Source of the DNA: Pseudomonas sp. MF4836
GTDB lineage: Bacteria > Pseudomonadota > Gammaproteobacteria > Pseudomonadales > Pseudomonadaceae
DNA length: 64,000 bases
Direction: 5' to 3'
Assembly: GCF_002018875.1 (NCBI RefSeq)
Contig: NZ_MVOL01000008.1
Location: 62,001 to 126,000, forward strand
The notes beneath the pieces are model-generated. The model ran no database searches. It saw only the letters and a list, made by a program, of their open reading frames with translations, and was not told the origin of the DNA. Each line of letters begins with the position of its first letter. Position 1 is the stretch's first letter. The translations under genes were made by a program, and so were the position numbers. Below are positions 1 to 9,900 of this stretch, piece after piece.

Positions 1-522
1 GAAGACAACCTGCGCGACCTGCTGGCCGCCTATGACCGGCTGCTCTCGCACCCGGCCCTGGACACCTCGGCGATTGCCGTGGTTGGCACCAGCTACGGCG
101 GCTACCTGGCGAGCATCCTCACCTCCCTGCGCCCGGTGCGCTGGCTGGCGCTGCGGGTGCCCGCGCTGTACCGCGACGAGCAGTGGCATACGCCCAAGCG
201 TGACCTGGACAAGGCCGACCTGATGCACTACCGCAGCAGCCTGGTGCGCGCCGACAGCAATCGGGCGCTGCATGCCTGCGCCGCCTTTACCGGGGATGTG
301 CTGTTGGTGGAGTCCGAGACCGATGACCACGTGCCCCACGCCACCATCATGAGTTACCGCGCGGCGTGCCAGCAGACCCATTCCCTGACCCACCGCATCA
401 TCGACGGCGCCGACCATTCCCTGAGCGATCCGGTGTCGCAGCAGGCCTACACCTCGATCCTCGTCAGCTGGATCACCGAGATGGTGGTAGGCGAGCGCCT
501 GAGCATCATTCAGGAACGCTGA
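1..522 (+). CDS. Alpha/beta hydrolase, 3' part only (5' end outside window)
   Basis: The frame is open from the first base, so the start lies upstream; 173 residues are visible. The hydrolase nucleophile elbow GTSYGG (serine at visible residue 31) is followed by an acidic stretch ESETDDHVPH, placed where the catalytic Asp normally sits, and by GADHSLSD near the end, the expected catalytic His. This is the C-terminal two thirds of a serine hydrolase of the alpha/beta fold, of the dienelactone hydrolase or prolyl-oligopeptidase-like type with DxxVP before the His. No substrate can be named. It ends 34 bp before the convergent end of the ybhN-like gene. Confidence 0.8.
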   Translation, partial: EDNLRDLLAAYDRLLSHPALDTSAIAVVGTSYGGYLASILTSLRPVRWLALRVPALYRDEQWHTPKRDLDKADLMHYRSSLVRADSNRALHACAAFTGDVLLVESETDDHVPHATIMSYRAACQQTHSLTHRIIDGADHSLSDPVSQQAYTSILVSWITEMVVGERLSIIQER

Positions 523-556
523 TCGACGGCTCCGTCGCCAGGACCCCGGCGCTGCA

Positions 557-1543
557 TCAGGCCGGTTTCTTCGCTATCCGAAGTGCCTTGGCCTTGGCCT
601 CCACCACCAGGTACATCAGCAGGGCCACCAGCAGCGGCAGGATGAAGTAGATCGCCCGGTAGGCGATCAACCCGGCAAGCAGGCTGCCCCGGGACACCTC
701 GTGTTGCAGCAGGGCGATAAAGACCGCCTCCAGCACCCCGAGCCCGGCCGGGATATGGGTGATGACCCCGGCGATGCTGCTGATCAGCAGCACCCCGAGC
801 ACCACCGGGTAATCCAGCTTGCCCGGCAGCAGGGTGAAAATCACCGCCGCCATCAACGACCAGTTGAGTGCCCCCAGCGCCAGTTGCAGCAGCGCCATGC
901 GCAGTGACGGCAGGTTGATTTCCACGCCACGGATCGCCCACTCCCGACGTCGGGAGAACTGGCATGCGGCCAGGTAGCCGATGCTCAGCAGCAGCAACAG
1001 CACGCCCACGGCCTGCAACGCGCTGCTGCTGAGTTTCCAGCCGGGAGGCATCTGCACCACGCCACTGGCAAATACCCCCCCGGCCAGGACCATATAGCCG
1101 AACCAGTTGGTGGCCAGGCTCAGGCCGAGGATCTTGGCGATATTGCCGGTGCTTACCCCCAGCCGGGAATACAGGCGGTAGCGCATGGCGATCCCGCCGA
1201 CCCAGGCGCTGAGGTTGAGGTTGAAGGCGTAGCTGATGATGCCCACCGGCAAAATCTGCCGCCAGCCCAGGTCCTGGCGGATGTAGGTGCGGCCGATCAG
1301 GTCGAAGCAGGCGTACACCAGAAAACTGGCCAGGGTCAGGCCGGCGGCGATGATCAGGGTGCGCACCTTGAAATCCGCCAGGGTGCTGAACACTTCGCTC
1401 CAGTCGATGCGCCGCGCGAGCAGGGTGAACAGCACGATCAACAGCAGGAAAAACAGCACCGTCAGCGGCTTTTTCAGGCGCTGCCAAAGGGTCTTGGAAC
1501 CCTTGCTCTCGGAGGGCGCTGCGTGGGCGCTGGGCTGGCTCAT
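557..1543 (-). CDS. ybhN: YbhN/UPF0104-family integral membrane protein (lysylphosphatidylglycerol synthase TM-region type)
   Basis: A 328-residue protein with many hydrophobic segments, starting with a short polar N-terminus (MSQPSAHAAPSESK) and a first membrane helix at about residue 30. The sequence type matches the UPF0104/LPG-synthase transmembrane domain, the flippase-like half of MprF, without a synthase domain. The start chosen at 1543 overlaps the clsB stop as ATGA; a longer reading from 1675 lies wholly inside clsB and is rejected. In E. coli ybhN is the last gene of ybhP-clsB-ybhN, and the same order is found here, so a role linked to phospholipids of the inner membrane is plausible but unproven. 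Confidence 0.85.
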   Translation of the reverse strand: MSQPSAHAAPSESKGSKTLWQRLKKPLTVLFFLLLIVLFTLLARRIDWSEVFSTLADFKVRTLIIAAGLTLASFLVYACFDLIGRTYIRQDLGWRQILPVGIISYAFNLNLSAWVGGIAMRYRLYSRLGVSTGNIAKILGLSLATNWFGYMVLAGGVFASGVVQMPPGWKLSSSALQAVGVLLLLLSIGYLAACQFSRRREWAIRGVEINLPSLRMALLQLALGALNWSLMAAVIFTLLPGKLDYPVVLGVLLISSIAGVITHIPAGLGVLEAVFIALLQHEVSRGSLLAGLIAYRAIYFILPLLVALLMYLVVEAKAKALRIAKKPA

Positions 1544-2832
1544 GACGGCTGCTCCGGTGGCGCCTTGTGCTGCACAAAAGGCTTGAGCTGCGGTTTGTGC
1601 GCCGGCAACCAGCCGGCCCAGGCCGGAAAATGGCGCAGGAAGTGAAACACCATGAAGCCGACGGTCAGGCGCCACAGGCGGCCCCGGGGCTGGCGGTTTT
1701 CCGGCATGGCCTGGCAGTGGTCCTGGCTCAGCCGTTCCAGCCGCTCGAACAGCAGGCGGTTGAACGCCCGGTCGCGGATCAGCACGTTGGCTTCCAGGTT
1801 CAGCGACAGGCTCAGGGGGTCGAGGTTGCTCGAACCGACCGTGCTCCAGTCTTCATCCACCAGGGCCACCTTGCCGTGCAGCGGGCGCTGGCAGTATTCG
1901 TAGATGGTCACGCCGTCCTTGAGCAGGTAGTCGTAGAGCATGCGCGCGGCGAATTTGGCGATGGGCATGTCCGGCTCGCCCTGCAGGATCAGGCGCACAT
2001 CCACCCCACGCCGGGCCGCGTTGCGGATTTCCCGCAGCAGGCGGTAACCGGGGAAGAAGTAGGCATTGGCGATCACCACCCGTTGCCGGGCGCCGCGCAG
2101 CACATGCAGGTACACCTCTTCGATGTCCGAGCGATGCTCGCGGTTGTCCCGATACACCAGCCGCACCTGACCGTCATGGTCGCTCAGCGCCAGTTCGGAG
2201 CGGCGTCGACGGCGCCGTTGCCACCAGTATTTGGCCCGGGCCGGGCGACCGCTTTGCACCAGGGCGAAATGGTGAATATCCACCACCGCCGGGCCTTCGA
2301 TCTCGACCGCGTAATCCTGCTTGGCTTCGGGGCCGAAATCCGCCAGGTGATCGGCGGAGAAATTGATCCCGCCGATAAACGCCAGGCGCCCGTCGACCAC
2401 TACGATCTTGCGGTGCAGCCGACGAAACCAGTTGGTGCGCACCCCCAGCAGCGGCCGTGCCGGGTCGAACAATTGCAGGTGCACTCCGGCCTCGCTCAGG
2501 GCGCCGAGGAAATCCCGGCTCAGCTCGCCGCAGCCAAAACCGTCGAGGCTCACCGTGACCCGTACCCCGCGTTGCGCAGCCTCGATCAGGATGGCATGCA
2601 GCTCATTGCCCACCTTGTCTTCGAAGAGGATGAAGGTTTCCAGGAGGATCTCGCTCCGGGCCTGGCGCAGTGCGGCGAACACCCGTGGGAAGTAGGCCTC
2701 GCCGTTCTCCAGCAGTTCGACCCGGTTGTTGCTGTGCCAGTCGTATTCCAGGTCCGAGGCCGGCGTTTCACTAGGTGCCACGGGGTTGGCGAGGGGTTCC
2801 AGGGTGGTTTTTTCCAGGGGCGTGCTGCTCAT
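1540..2832 (-). CDS. clsB: Cardiolipin synthase B, phospholipase D family
   Basis: A 430-residue protein with two HKD (HxKxxxxD) phospholipase D motifs: HRKIVVVDGRLAFIGG in the first half and HGKVALVDEDWSTVGSSN in the second. ClsB enzymes join phosphatidyl groups into cardiolipin at the inner membrane. There are no N-terminal membrane helices, as in ClsB and unlike ClsA. A short basic/hydrophobic C-terminal stretch is present. It overlaps both neighbours by 4 bp (ATGA), so translation is probably coupled with the upstream ybhP-like and downstream ybhN-like genes. The same three-gene set exists in E. coli (ybhP-ybhO-ybhN). Confidence 0.92.
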   Translation of the reverse strand: MSSTPLEKTTLEPLANPVAPSETPASDLEYDWHSNNRVELLENGEAYFPRVFAALRQARSEILLETFILFEDKVGNELHAILIEAAQRGVRVTVSLDGFGCGELSRDFLGALSEAGVHLQLFDPARPLLGVRTNWFRRLHRKIVVVDGRLAFIGGINFSADHLADFGPEAKQDYAVEIEGPAVVDIHHFALVQSGRPARAKYWWQRRRRRRSELALSDHDGQVRLVYRDNREHRSDIEEVYLHVLRGARQRVVIANAYFFPGYRLLREIRNAARRGVDVRLILQGEPDMPIAKFAARMLYDYLLKDGVTIYEYCQRPLHGKVALVDEDWSTVGSSNLDPLSLSLNLEANVLIRDRAFNRLLFERLERLSQDHCQAMPENRQPRGRLWRLTVGFMVFHFLRHFPAWAGWLPAHKPQLKPFVQHKAPPEQPS

Positions 2833-3626
2833 AATTCGACCTCCACCGACAGCGGCGCGTGGTCGGAAAGATGGGACCAGGGGTGAGCCGCCAGTACCTG
2901 GGGCCGATGGATGCGCAGATTGCGCAGGTAAATGCGGTCCAGCCGCAGCAGCGGCCAGCGCGCCGGAAAGCTGCGGGCCGGCTTGCCATGGGCATCGACA
3001 AAGGCTTCGCGCAAGCCGCTGCCGGCCAGCACCTGATCGGCCCGCTGGCGCCAGTCATTGAAGTCGCCGGCGACGATCACCGGGGCCCCGGGCGGGATCT
3101 GCTCCAGGCGTTGCAGCAACAGGTTCAACTGCTGCACGCGGTGGTCCTCCCGCAGCCCGAGGTGCACGCAGATCCCGTGCAGCTCCTGCTCCTGACCGGG
3201 CAGCTGCATGACACAGTGCAGCAGGCCGCGGTTTTCATGGCCGTTGAGGGAGATGTCGAGGTTGTCGTGGCGGATGATCGGGAATTTCGACAGCACCGCA
3301 TTGCCATGGTCGCCCTCCGGGTACACCGCGTTGCGCCCGTAGGCGAACTGCGGCCAGATGCTGTCGGCGAGAAACTCGTATTGCGGCATGCTCGGCCAGT
3401 TGCTGTAGCGCTGCGGGTGCTGCTCGTGGGTGCCGTGCACCTCTTGCAGGAACACCAGGTCGGCGCCGACGCTGCGCACCGCTTCGCGCAATTCGGGAAG
3501 AATGAAACGCCGGTTCAGCGCCGTGAAGCCCTTGTGGGTATTGACCGTGAGGATACTGAAGCGCTGCACCCGGGCTTCGACGGGCGTCGCAGGATCACTG
3601 AGCACCGCAGTCTGCTGGCTGCTCAT
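2829..3626 (-). CDS. ybhP: Endonuclease/exonuclease/phosphatase-fold protein (YbhP-like)
   Basis: A 265-residue protein of the EEP (DNase I-like) fold. Visible motifs in order: LTVNTHKGF near the N-terminus, LVFLQEVHG (metal-binding Glu), ICVHLGLRE, IVAGDFNDW (catalytic Asp/Asn) and a C-terminal LSDHAPL (catalytic Asp-His). The residues are intact, so hydrolysis of a phosphodiester is likely, but the substrate of YbhP proteins is not settled. The start at 3626 overlaps the stop of the DUF72 gene by 4 bp; the reading upstream of it is shadow sequence. Confidence 0.88.
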   Translation of the reverse strand: MSSQQTAVLSDPATPVEARVQRFSILTVNTHKGFTALNRRFILPELREAVRSVGADLVFLQEVHGTHEQHPQRYSNWPSMPQYEFLADSIWPQFAYGRNAVYPEGDHGNAVLSKFPIIRHDNLDISLNGHENRGLLHCVMQLPGQEQELHGICVHLGLREDHRVQQLNLLLQRLEQIPPGAPVIVAGDFNDWRQRADQVLAGSGLREAFVDAHGKPARSFPARWPLLRLDRIYLRNLRIHRPQVLAAHPWSHLSDHAPLSVEVEL

Positions 3627-4549
3627 GGCAGGGCTCCCGGTGCGGCTGGCTGGCCGGGTTCGGTGGCCAGGTCGCGGTCCAGGCCGAAGCGTTGCAGCAA
3701 CTGGCGCGCATCGAAGGGCGCGCGCACTTTGAGGTCGTTGTCGAAGTAGCAGAACACTTCGCGGCTCTTGCGCGCCCGGGGTCGGCGACGGGGGTCGATC
3801 AGATGCGCGTCCGAGGGTTGGCGGCCGTGGCTCCAGGTATCGATGCGGTCGCCCCAGTGTTTCAGGGCGGCGGCGGTGTAGCCGCTGGCATACAACTGCT
3901 CCTGGCCATGCAGGCGCAGGTAGACGAAGCCGCAGGTCAGGTCTTCGCAGTAAGGCCACTTGCCCGCCGCATCGGCGATCACCAGGGCCACGCCATAACG
4001 CCGCAGCAGGTCGGTGAAGGCGGGCACGGCAAAGCTTGGGTGACGAATCTCCACGGCATGGCGCAACGGTCGCTTGCGGTAGGCCTTGGAGCTGGCCTTG
4101 CCGTCCAGGCGCGGCTCGTGCTGGCGGGCCAGGGCGGCGGCCTGCTGGGTGTTGGCCGGCAGTTGGGCGAGAAAGTGCTCGAACAGTTCAGGGTCGAATT
4201 TGAAACTCGGCGGAAACTGCCAGAGGATCGCCCCGAGTTTGCCCTTGAGCTCCAGGACCCCGGAGGCGAAAAAGTTGGCCATGGGCCCGTGAATGTCCCG
4301 CAAGCGCCGGATATGGGTGATGAAGCGCGGGGCCTTGACGCTGAACACGAAGTGCTCGGGCGTTTCGGCGTACCACTGGGCATAACGCTCGGGCGTTTGC
4401 AGGGCGTAGAACGAACCGTTGATCTCGATGCTGTTGACCGCCCGCGAGGCGAATTGCAGCTCGCGCTTCTGGGTCAGACCCTTGGGGTAGAAGCCCCCGC
4501 GCCAGGGCGTGTAGCGCCAGCCCGAGATACCGATATGAATCGCCGCCAT
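3623..4549 (-). CDS. DUF72 (YecE) family protein
   Basis: A 308-residue DUF72 protein: it opens with IHIGISGWRYTPWRGGFYP, continues with NSIEINGSFY and FVFSVKAPRFITH, and has HAVEIRHPSF and VIADAAGKWPY in the middle. This is a TIM-barrel-like family of unknown biochemical function. It is the first gene of the four-gene minus-strand operon and is divergent from the MscS-type channel; its promoter should lie in 4550-4776. Residues around 136-165 form a basic insertion (QHEPRLDGKASSKAYRKRP). Confidence 0.9.
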   Translation of the reverse strand: MAAIHIGISGWRYTPWRGGFYPKGLTQKRELQFASRAVNSIEINGSFYALQTPERYAQWYAETPEHFVFSVKAPRFITHIRRLRDIHGPMANFFASGVLELKGKLGAILWQFPPSFKFDPELFEHFLAQLPANTQQAAALARQHEPRLDGKASSKAYRKRPLRHAVEIRHPSFAVPAFTDLLRRYGVALVIADAAGKWPYCEDLTCGFVYLRLHGQEQLYASGYTAAALKHWGDRIDTWSHGRQPSDAHLIDPRRRPRARKSREVFCYFDNDLKVRAPFDARQLLQRFGLDRDLATEPGQPAAPGALP

Positions 4550-4630
4550 GTGTCCTCCCGTGCGCCGCCGTGCATTGCCCCGATGTTTTGCTGACTGTGG
4601 CGAGTGCGGGAAAGTTTCGACGGGGCTACC

Positions 4631-4690
4631 GATGGCACTGCGGATGGCACTGCAGATGGCTCCGCGGATGGCTCCGCGGATGGCACTGCT
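4631..4690 (+). repeat. 12-bp tandem repeat, five units
   Basis: Five direct units of the form GATGGC(AC/TC)(TG/CG)C(G/A/T), two of type GATGGCACTGCG, two of type GATGGCTCCGCG, and one more of the first type, in the leader between the divergent DUF72 and mscS-like genes. The period of 12 keeps any reading frame. Copy number is likely to vary by slippage. It lies upstream of the preferred TTG start of the channel gene. Confidence 0.9.
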
Positions 4691-4776
4691 CCGCCGGACT
4701 GATTGCGCGGCAAACCGAACTTGCCGGGCATTTGCCGATCAGTTCCTTACAGACCCTTCTCAAGGAGCTCCGCGTT

Positions 4777-6906
4777 TTGTTCAATTTCAAGATCGCGCTA
4801 TTGCTGGGGATCGTACTGGTGTTCGGCAGCAGCGAGCTGCAAGCCGCCGCAGCACCGGCACCTGCGGCCAGCACCAGCACCGACGCCGCCGAGGCGCCGG
4901 CCAAACCCGAACTGCTGGTGCAAGGCGGCCTGCTCGGGGCCATCAGTTCGAGCATCGATGACGTCCAGCAAAAACTCGACCTGAATGAAAACCTGGTGGA
5001 CGCCTGGCGCCTGCGCGCCGACCGGGCGGCGGACGAGGTGGGCCGCCTGGTCAACCAGCCCTCGGATCGCTCGACCTGGAGCGTCGTCGGCGACTTCCTG
5101 ATGCTGTCGGGGGTGTGGATCGGCGCCTTCATCGTGCTCACCCTGGCCGCCGGGCTGTTCGCCAAGCGCCTGAACCGGCACCGCCTGTTGGTGACCCGCC
5201 AGCGCAGCCAGTCCCTGCTCGGATATTTGCTGCCCTACACCTTGCCGGCGCTGATCTGCCTGCCGCTGACCCTGTACGCCAGCCACTTTCTGCAGGCGTC
5301 GGTGGGCCGGGCCCTGGCCCTGTGCTTTGCCTACGCCACCAGCAGCGGCATTGTCTCCACCTCGGTGCTGCTGTGCCTGGTGGTGATGTTCAATGTCGGC
5401 CACAAACGCCCTGCGGTGCAGATCATTCGCCGTCATTGCCCCCGGCCGTTGTTCCTGATCGGTTTTCTCGCGGCCCTCAGTGATGCCCTGACCAGCCCGC
5501 AGATCGCCCGGCAGTTGGGCGGCAATATCACCAGCAGCATTGCGGTGTTCACCGGTCTGTTCGCTTCGGTGATTTTCGGCCTGCTGGTGATCCGCCTGCG
5601 CCGGCCGGTGGCGCACCTGATTCGCAACCGCCCCCTGGCCCAGCGCCTCAAGCAACCGGCGCTGCAAGAGTCGCTGCGGATTTTCTCCGGGCTCTGGTAC
5701 TGGCCGATCCTGCTGATGGTGCTGGTCTCGGCGATCAACCTGATCGGTGTCGGCGAAGACAACCAGAAAGCCCTGCGTTGCGCCTTGCTGACCACGGTAT
5801 TGCTGATCGCCACGGTGTTTCTCAGCACCGTGTTCCAGCACCTGTTCAAGTCCCGCAGTGCCCAGGCCCTGCAACGCAGCAGCGCCTACAAGGAACGCTT
5901 TTTGAGTTTGCTGCACGCCTTGCTGCGCATTGTCATGGCCATCGCCTTCATTGAAATCCTCGGGCGGATCTGGGGCCTGTCACTGTTCGAATTCGCCCAG
6001 CGCAATACCGTGGGCCGGGCCATCAGCGATTCCCTGAGCAGCATCGGCCTGATCTTCCTCGTCACCTGGCTGCTGTGGGTGGTGCTGGACACGGCGATCC
6101 AGGAAGCCTTGAAACCGCCGGTCAGCAAACGCGGCGCACGCCAGCCCAGTACCCGGGTCAAGACCATCCTGCCGCTGCTGCGCAATGCGATCAAAATCGT
6201 GCTGGTGGTGATCTGCGCGATCACCACCATGGCCAACCTGGGGATCAACGTCGGCCCGTTGCTGGCGGGTGCCGGGGTGGTCGGCCTGGCGATTGGTTTC
6301 GGTTCGCAGCAACTGGTGCAGGACGTGATCACCGGGCTGTTCATCATCATCGAAGACACGCTGTCGGTGGGCGACTGGGTGGTGCTCGACTCCGGCCACG
6401 CCGGCACCGTCGAGGGCCTGACCATTCGCACCTTGCGCCTGCGCGACGGCAAGGGTTTCGTGCATTCGGTGCCGTTCGGCCAGATCAAGGCGGTCACCAA
6501 CCAGTCCCGGCAGTTCGCCTATGCGTTTTTCTCGGTGCAGTTCACCTACGACACCGACGTCGACAAGGCGGTGGAATTGATCCGCGAAGCCGGCCGCTCC
6601 ATCAGCGAAGACCCGTTCCTCAAATACAACCTGCAAGGTTCGCTGGATGTGTTCGGGGTGGACAAGATGGACCTCAACGGCGTGGTCCTGACCGCGCAGT
6701 TCCGCACCGTCTCCGGCGGCCAGTACGCGGTCAACCGTGCCTTCAACCAGCGCCTGAAAAAGCTTGTGGATAACAGCCCCTGGGTGCACTTCGCCCAGAC
6801 TTATCCACAGCAGGTGCTGCTGCCCAAGCGCAACGCCCAGGAGGATGAGCCGGAGCACCACGACACCCCGGGCGTGCTCTTGCCTGACCAGCCACGCCCG
6901 CAGTAG
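4777..6906 (+). CDS. Mechanosensitive ion channel, large MscS type (YbiO-like)
   Basis: A 709-residue membrane protein. A signal peptide (to about residue 23) is followed by a periplasmic region and about ten membrane segments. The MscS core is clear: NLGINVGPLLAGAGVVGLAIG, then FGSQQLVQDVITGLFIIIED and VGDWV, the pore-lining TM3 and the start of the beta domain. I chose TTG at 4777 because AAGGAG (4762-4767) sits 9 bp upstream and the signal peptide begins there; an in-frame GTG at 4570 would read through the tandem repeat and lacks a ribosome site. Channels of this size relieve pressure on hypo-osmotic shock. Convergent with lhr, 12 bp apart. Confidence 0.88.
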   Translation: MFNFKIALLLGIVLVFGSSELQAAAAPAPAASTSTDAAEAPAKPELLVQGGLLGAISSSIDDVQQKLDLNENLVDAWRLRADRAADEVGRLVNQPSDRSTWSVVGDFLMLSGVWIGAFIVLTLAAGLFAKRLNRHRLLVTRQRSQSLLGYLLPYTLPALICLPLTLYASHFLQASVGRALALCFAYATSSGIVSTSVLLCLVVMFNVGHKRPAVQIIRRHCPRPLFLIGFLAALSDALTSPQIARQLGGNITSSIAVFTGLFASVIFGLLVIRLRRPVAHLIRNRPLAQRLKQPALQESLRIFSGLWYWPILLMVLVSAINLIGVGEDNQKALRCALLTTVLLIATVFLSTVFQHLFKSRSAQALQRSSAYKERFLSLLHALLRIVMAIAFIEILGRIWGLSLFEFAQRNTVGRAISDSLSSIGLIFLVTWLLWVVLDTAIQEALKPPVSKRGARQPSTRVKTILPLLRNAIKIVLVVICAITTMANLGINVGPLLAGAGVVGLAIGFGSQQLVQDVITGLFIIIEDTLSVGDWVVLDSGHAGTVEGLTIRTLRLRDGKGFVHSVPFGQIKAVTNQSRQFAYAFFSVQFTYDTDVDKAVELIREAGRSISEDPFLKYNLQGSLDVFGVDKMDLNGVVLTAQFRTVSGGQYAVNRAFNQRLKKLVDNSPWVHFAQTYPQQVLLPKRNAQEDEPEHHDTPGVLLPDQPRPQ

Positions 6907-6918
6907 CCGGCGTGGTGT

Positions 6919-9900
6919 TCAGTGGTGGGTGAGGGCGGTGCGCAGCAACAGGGTGGCGTGGTCGTCCAGCTCCAGCCAGAAGTGAGGTTTGCCGGCAATG
7001 TGCGCCGCCGCCGGCACACCGTCGCGGTACACCAGGCGGTTGCCGGCCAGCGCCGGCACCTTGCTGCCGGGCAACAAGGTGCCGACGAGGTTCAGCGGAT
7101 CGACCCCGCACACTGCGACCAGGCTGCCGTCGTGGGGCCGGCGCCGCACTTCGCGCAGCAGCGGGATGGCTTCGGGCAGGGCGAATTGCTCACCGGCAAG
7201 GCCGCTGACAAAACGGCCGCCGCGAATCTCGCCCCGGGCTTCCAGGCGATGAAAGGTGCGCAGCAGTTCGCGCCAGCTTGGCAACCAGTCGGCTTCACGC
7301 TCCAGCAAGCGCCAGAACACCACGCCGTAGCGGCGCAGCAGGGTCATCGCTACGTGCTCCAGAGTGGCCGGTGCAGTGGCGGCGGGACGGTTGGACAGGG
7401 GCGCCGGGTCGGCGGGCGCCCGTCGCAGCAGCGCCCAGCGCCCGGCATCGTCCATGCCGCCGACAAACGCGCCACGGCCACGTCGGCTGCTGCGGGCCTG
7501 GCGTTTGCTGGCCGGGGTGATCAGCGCCCGCAGCCCGGCAAAGCTGTCGGCATTGACCAGGCCGGCTCCCACCAGCTCCTGCAGGGCAATCTCCAGTTCG
7601 CTGCGCAGCAGATGGGCCTCGTGCACCAGTTCGTCGAAAAACAGTGCCCCGTGCTGGCTCAGGGCGGCGTGCACCTTTTGCGCCTTGGGTGACAATTCAT
7701 GGCTTTCGGGCGGTGCTGTGAGCGAACTCCAGAGCGGCACCTGAGCCCGTGGCAGCAGGACCACCGGCGTGCTGCGCAGCGCGCTGCCGCTGAGGCTGTG
7801 CTGGGCACTGAGGCGGCTCCACACCAGCTTGCCGCTGCGGCACAGCTCATCGAGCCAGGTGGCGGAATAATCCTTGAGCCGCGCCGGCAACAGGTCGCTG
7901 TCCCAGGCCGAAGCTGCTGCCGGGTAGCCTTCCAGCTGGCCGACCACTTGCGCCAGCATGGCGCTGCCCTGGCCCCGGGTGCCGGCAGACAGGTGCTGCC
8001 AGTCGAATAGAAAGCGCATGAAATCCTGCAACGCCACCGGCTCGATTTCCCGGCGCAGGCGCTTGACCGTGTAGCGATGGATACGCGCCAGCAGGTGCCG
8101 TTCGCACCATTGCGCCTCCTCGGTGCCGGGGCTGAAATGCCCGCGCAACACATAGCCCTCGCTTTCCAGTTGGGCCAGGGCCTGGGCGATGGTCGAGGGC
8201 GGCAATTGCAGGGGCGCGGCGATCTGCTCCAGGGTCAGCGGGCCAAAGCCACCCAGGCGCGCGCGGAGGATTTCCACCCGTGCCGCGTCGGCGTCCCAGG
8301 GCTGGTCAAAACCCGGCAGCGGGGCCAGCGCCGGCTGCGCGCGGGCCTCGGGGTACAGCGCTTGCAGGCACACCAGGCGTTCCCGGGCGACCCACAGGGC
8401 ATGGCCCTGGCCGATCGGCAAGCAACTGGCGCGGCCATGCTCGGCCAGCTCCTGCAACCACTGCGGCCACTGCGGTTGGGCCTGAGCTTCGCCGGCGCTG
8501 ATCGTGCCCAGGCTCATCAGCGCTTCGTGCATTTCATCGGCATTGGCCGGTAGCGGCCAGGCCTCGTCGCGCACGCTCTGGATCGCTTCGGGGTCCAGGG
8601 CGCCGAGGTCGTCGCTGGCTTGCGGGTCGCTCCAGCGCCGGTTGAGCACGGCCTGGGTACGGCGTTCTTCAAGCGGCGCATCGTCGAGAAAGGTGTAGGG
8701 CTTGGCGTTGAGAATTTCTGCGGCCAGGGGCGAGGGCGCCGGCAGGTCGCGGCTGATCAGGCGCACCTGACCCTGCTCGATGCGCCGCAGCAGCGCCAGC
8801 CAGCCTTCGCTGTCCATGGCTTCGTGCAGGCAATCGTCGAGGGTCTGCTCCACCAGCGGGTGGTCGGGGATTTCCCGCTCGCCGGCGAGGTTCTCCAGGC
8901 AGGCGATCTGATCGGGAAAGACGCTGGCGATCAGGTCTTCGCTTTTCATGCGCTGGATCTGCGGCGCCACTTTGCGCCCGCCGGTAAAACGCGGCAACGC
9001 CATGGCCACCCCGGCGTTCCAGCGCCAGCGCACCCCGAACAGCGGCGCATCGAGCACCGCCTGGATCAGGATGTGCTCGGCGCTGTTGCTGTGCAGGTAA
9101 CGCCACACCTCGTCCAGCTCGAAGCTGTGGCTGGTGGACAGCGACAGCACGATCGCGTCCTCGCTGGCCGCCGCCTGCAATTCGAAGTTGAAGGTGCGGC
9201 AGAAGCGCTTGCGCAGGGCCAGGCCCCAGGCGCGGTTGATCCGACTGCCGTAGGGCGTATGGATAATCAGTTGGGTGCCGCCGGACTCATCGAAAAAGCG
9301 CTCCATGACCAGGGTGTCCTGGGACGGCAACGCGCCGAGGGCCAGCCGCGCCCGGGCCAGGTATTCCACCAGTTGCTCGGCGCTGGCGAGGTTCAGGCCA
9401 AGGTGTTCGGTCAGCCAGTCGAGGCTCGGTTGCACATTGCCGGGGCTGGCGGCCAGCAATGCGTCGAGTTGCCCCAGCAGGCGCGCCACGGCCTGGGACA
9501 GCTCGGCACTGCGCCCGGGCGCCTCGCCCAGCCAGAAAGGGATAGTCGGCGGCTGGCCCTGGGCATCCTCGACCCGCACCCGGCCCGGTTCGACCCGCAG
9601 GATGCGGTACGAGGTATTGCCCAGCTGGAACACATCGCCGGCGATGCTCTCGACCGCGAAGTCTTCGTTGACGCTGCCGATGTTCAGCGCCTGGGGTTCG
9701 AGCAGCACGCTGTAGTCGGCATTGTCGGGGATGGTGCCGCCGCTGGTCACCGCCGTCAGCCTGCTGCCCCGGCGCCCGCGCAAGGCCCCGCCCACGGCGT
9801 CGCGATGCAGGTAGGCGCTGCGGATGCCCTGGCGCCCGTTGTAGCCTTCGGCGAGCATTTTCAGCAGGGCCTGGTAATGCGCCTCGTCGAGGGAGGCATA

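Noticed and set aside
4570..4776. N-terminal extension of the channel starting at GTG 4570
   Set aside because: It would translate the 12-bp repeat as a Trp/His/Cys/Arg-rich run before the signal peptide and has no ribosome site; TTG 4777 has AAGGAG.
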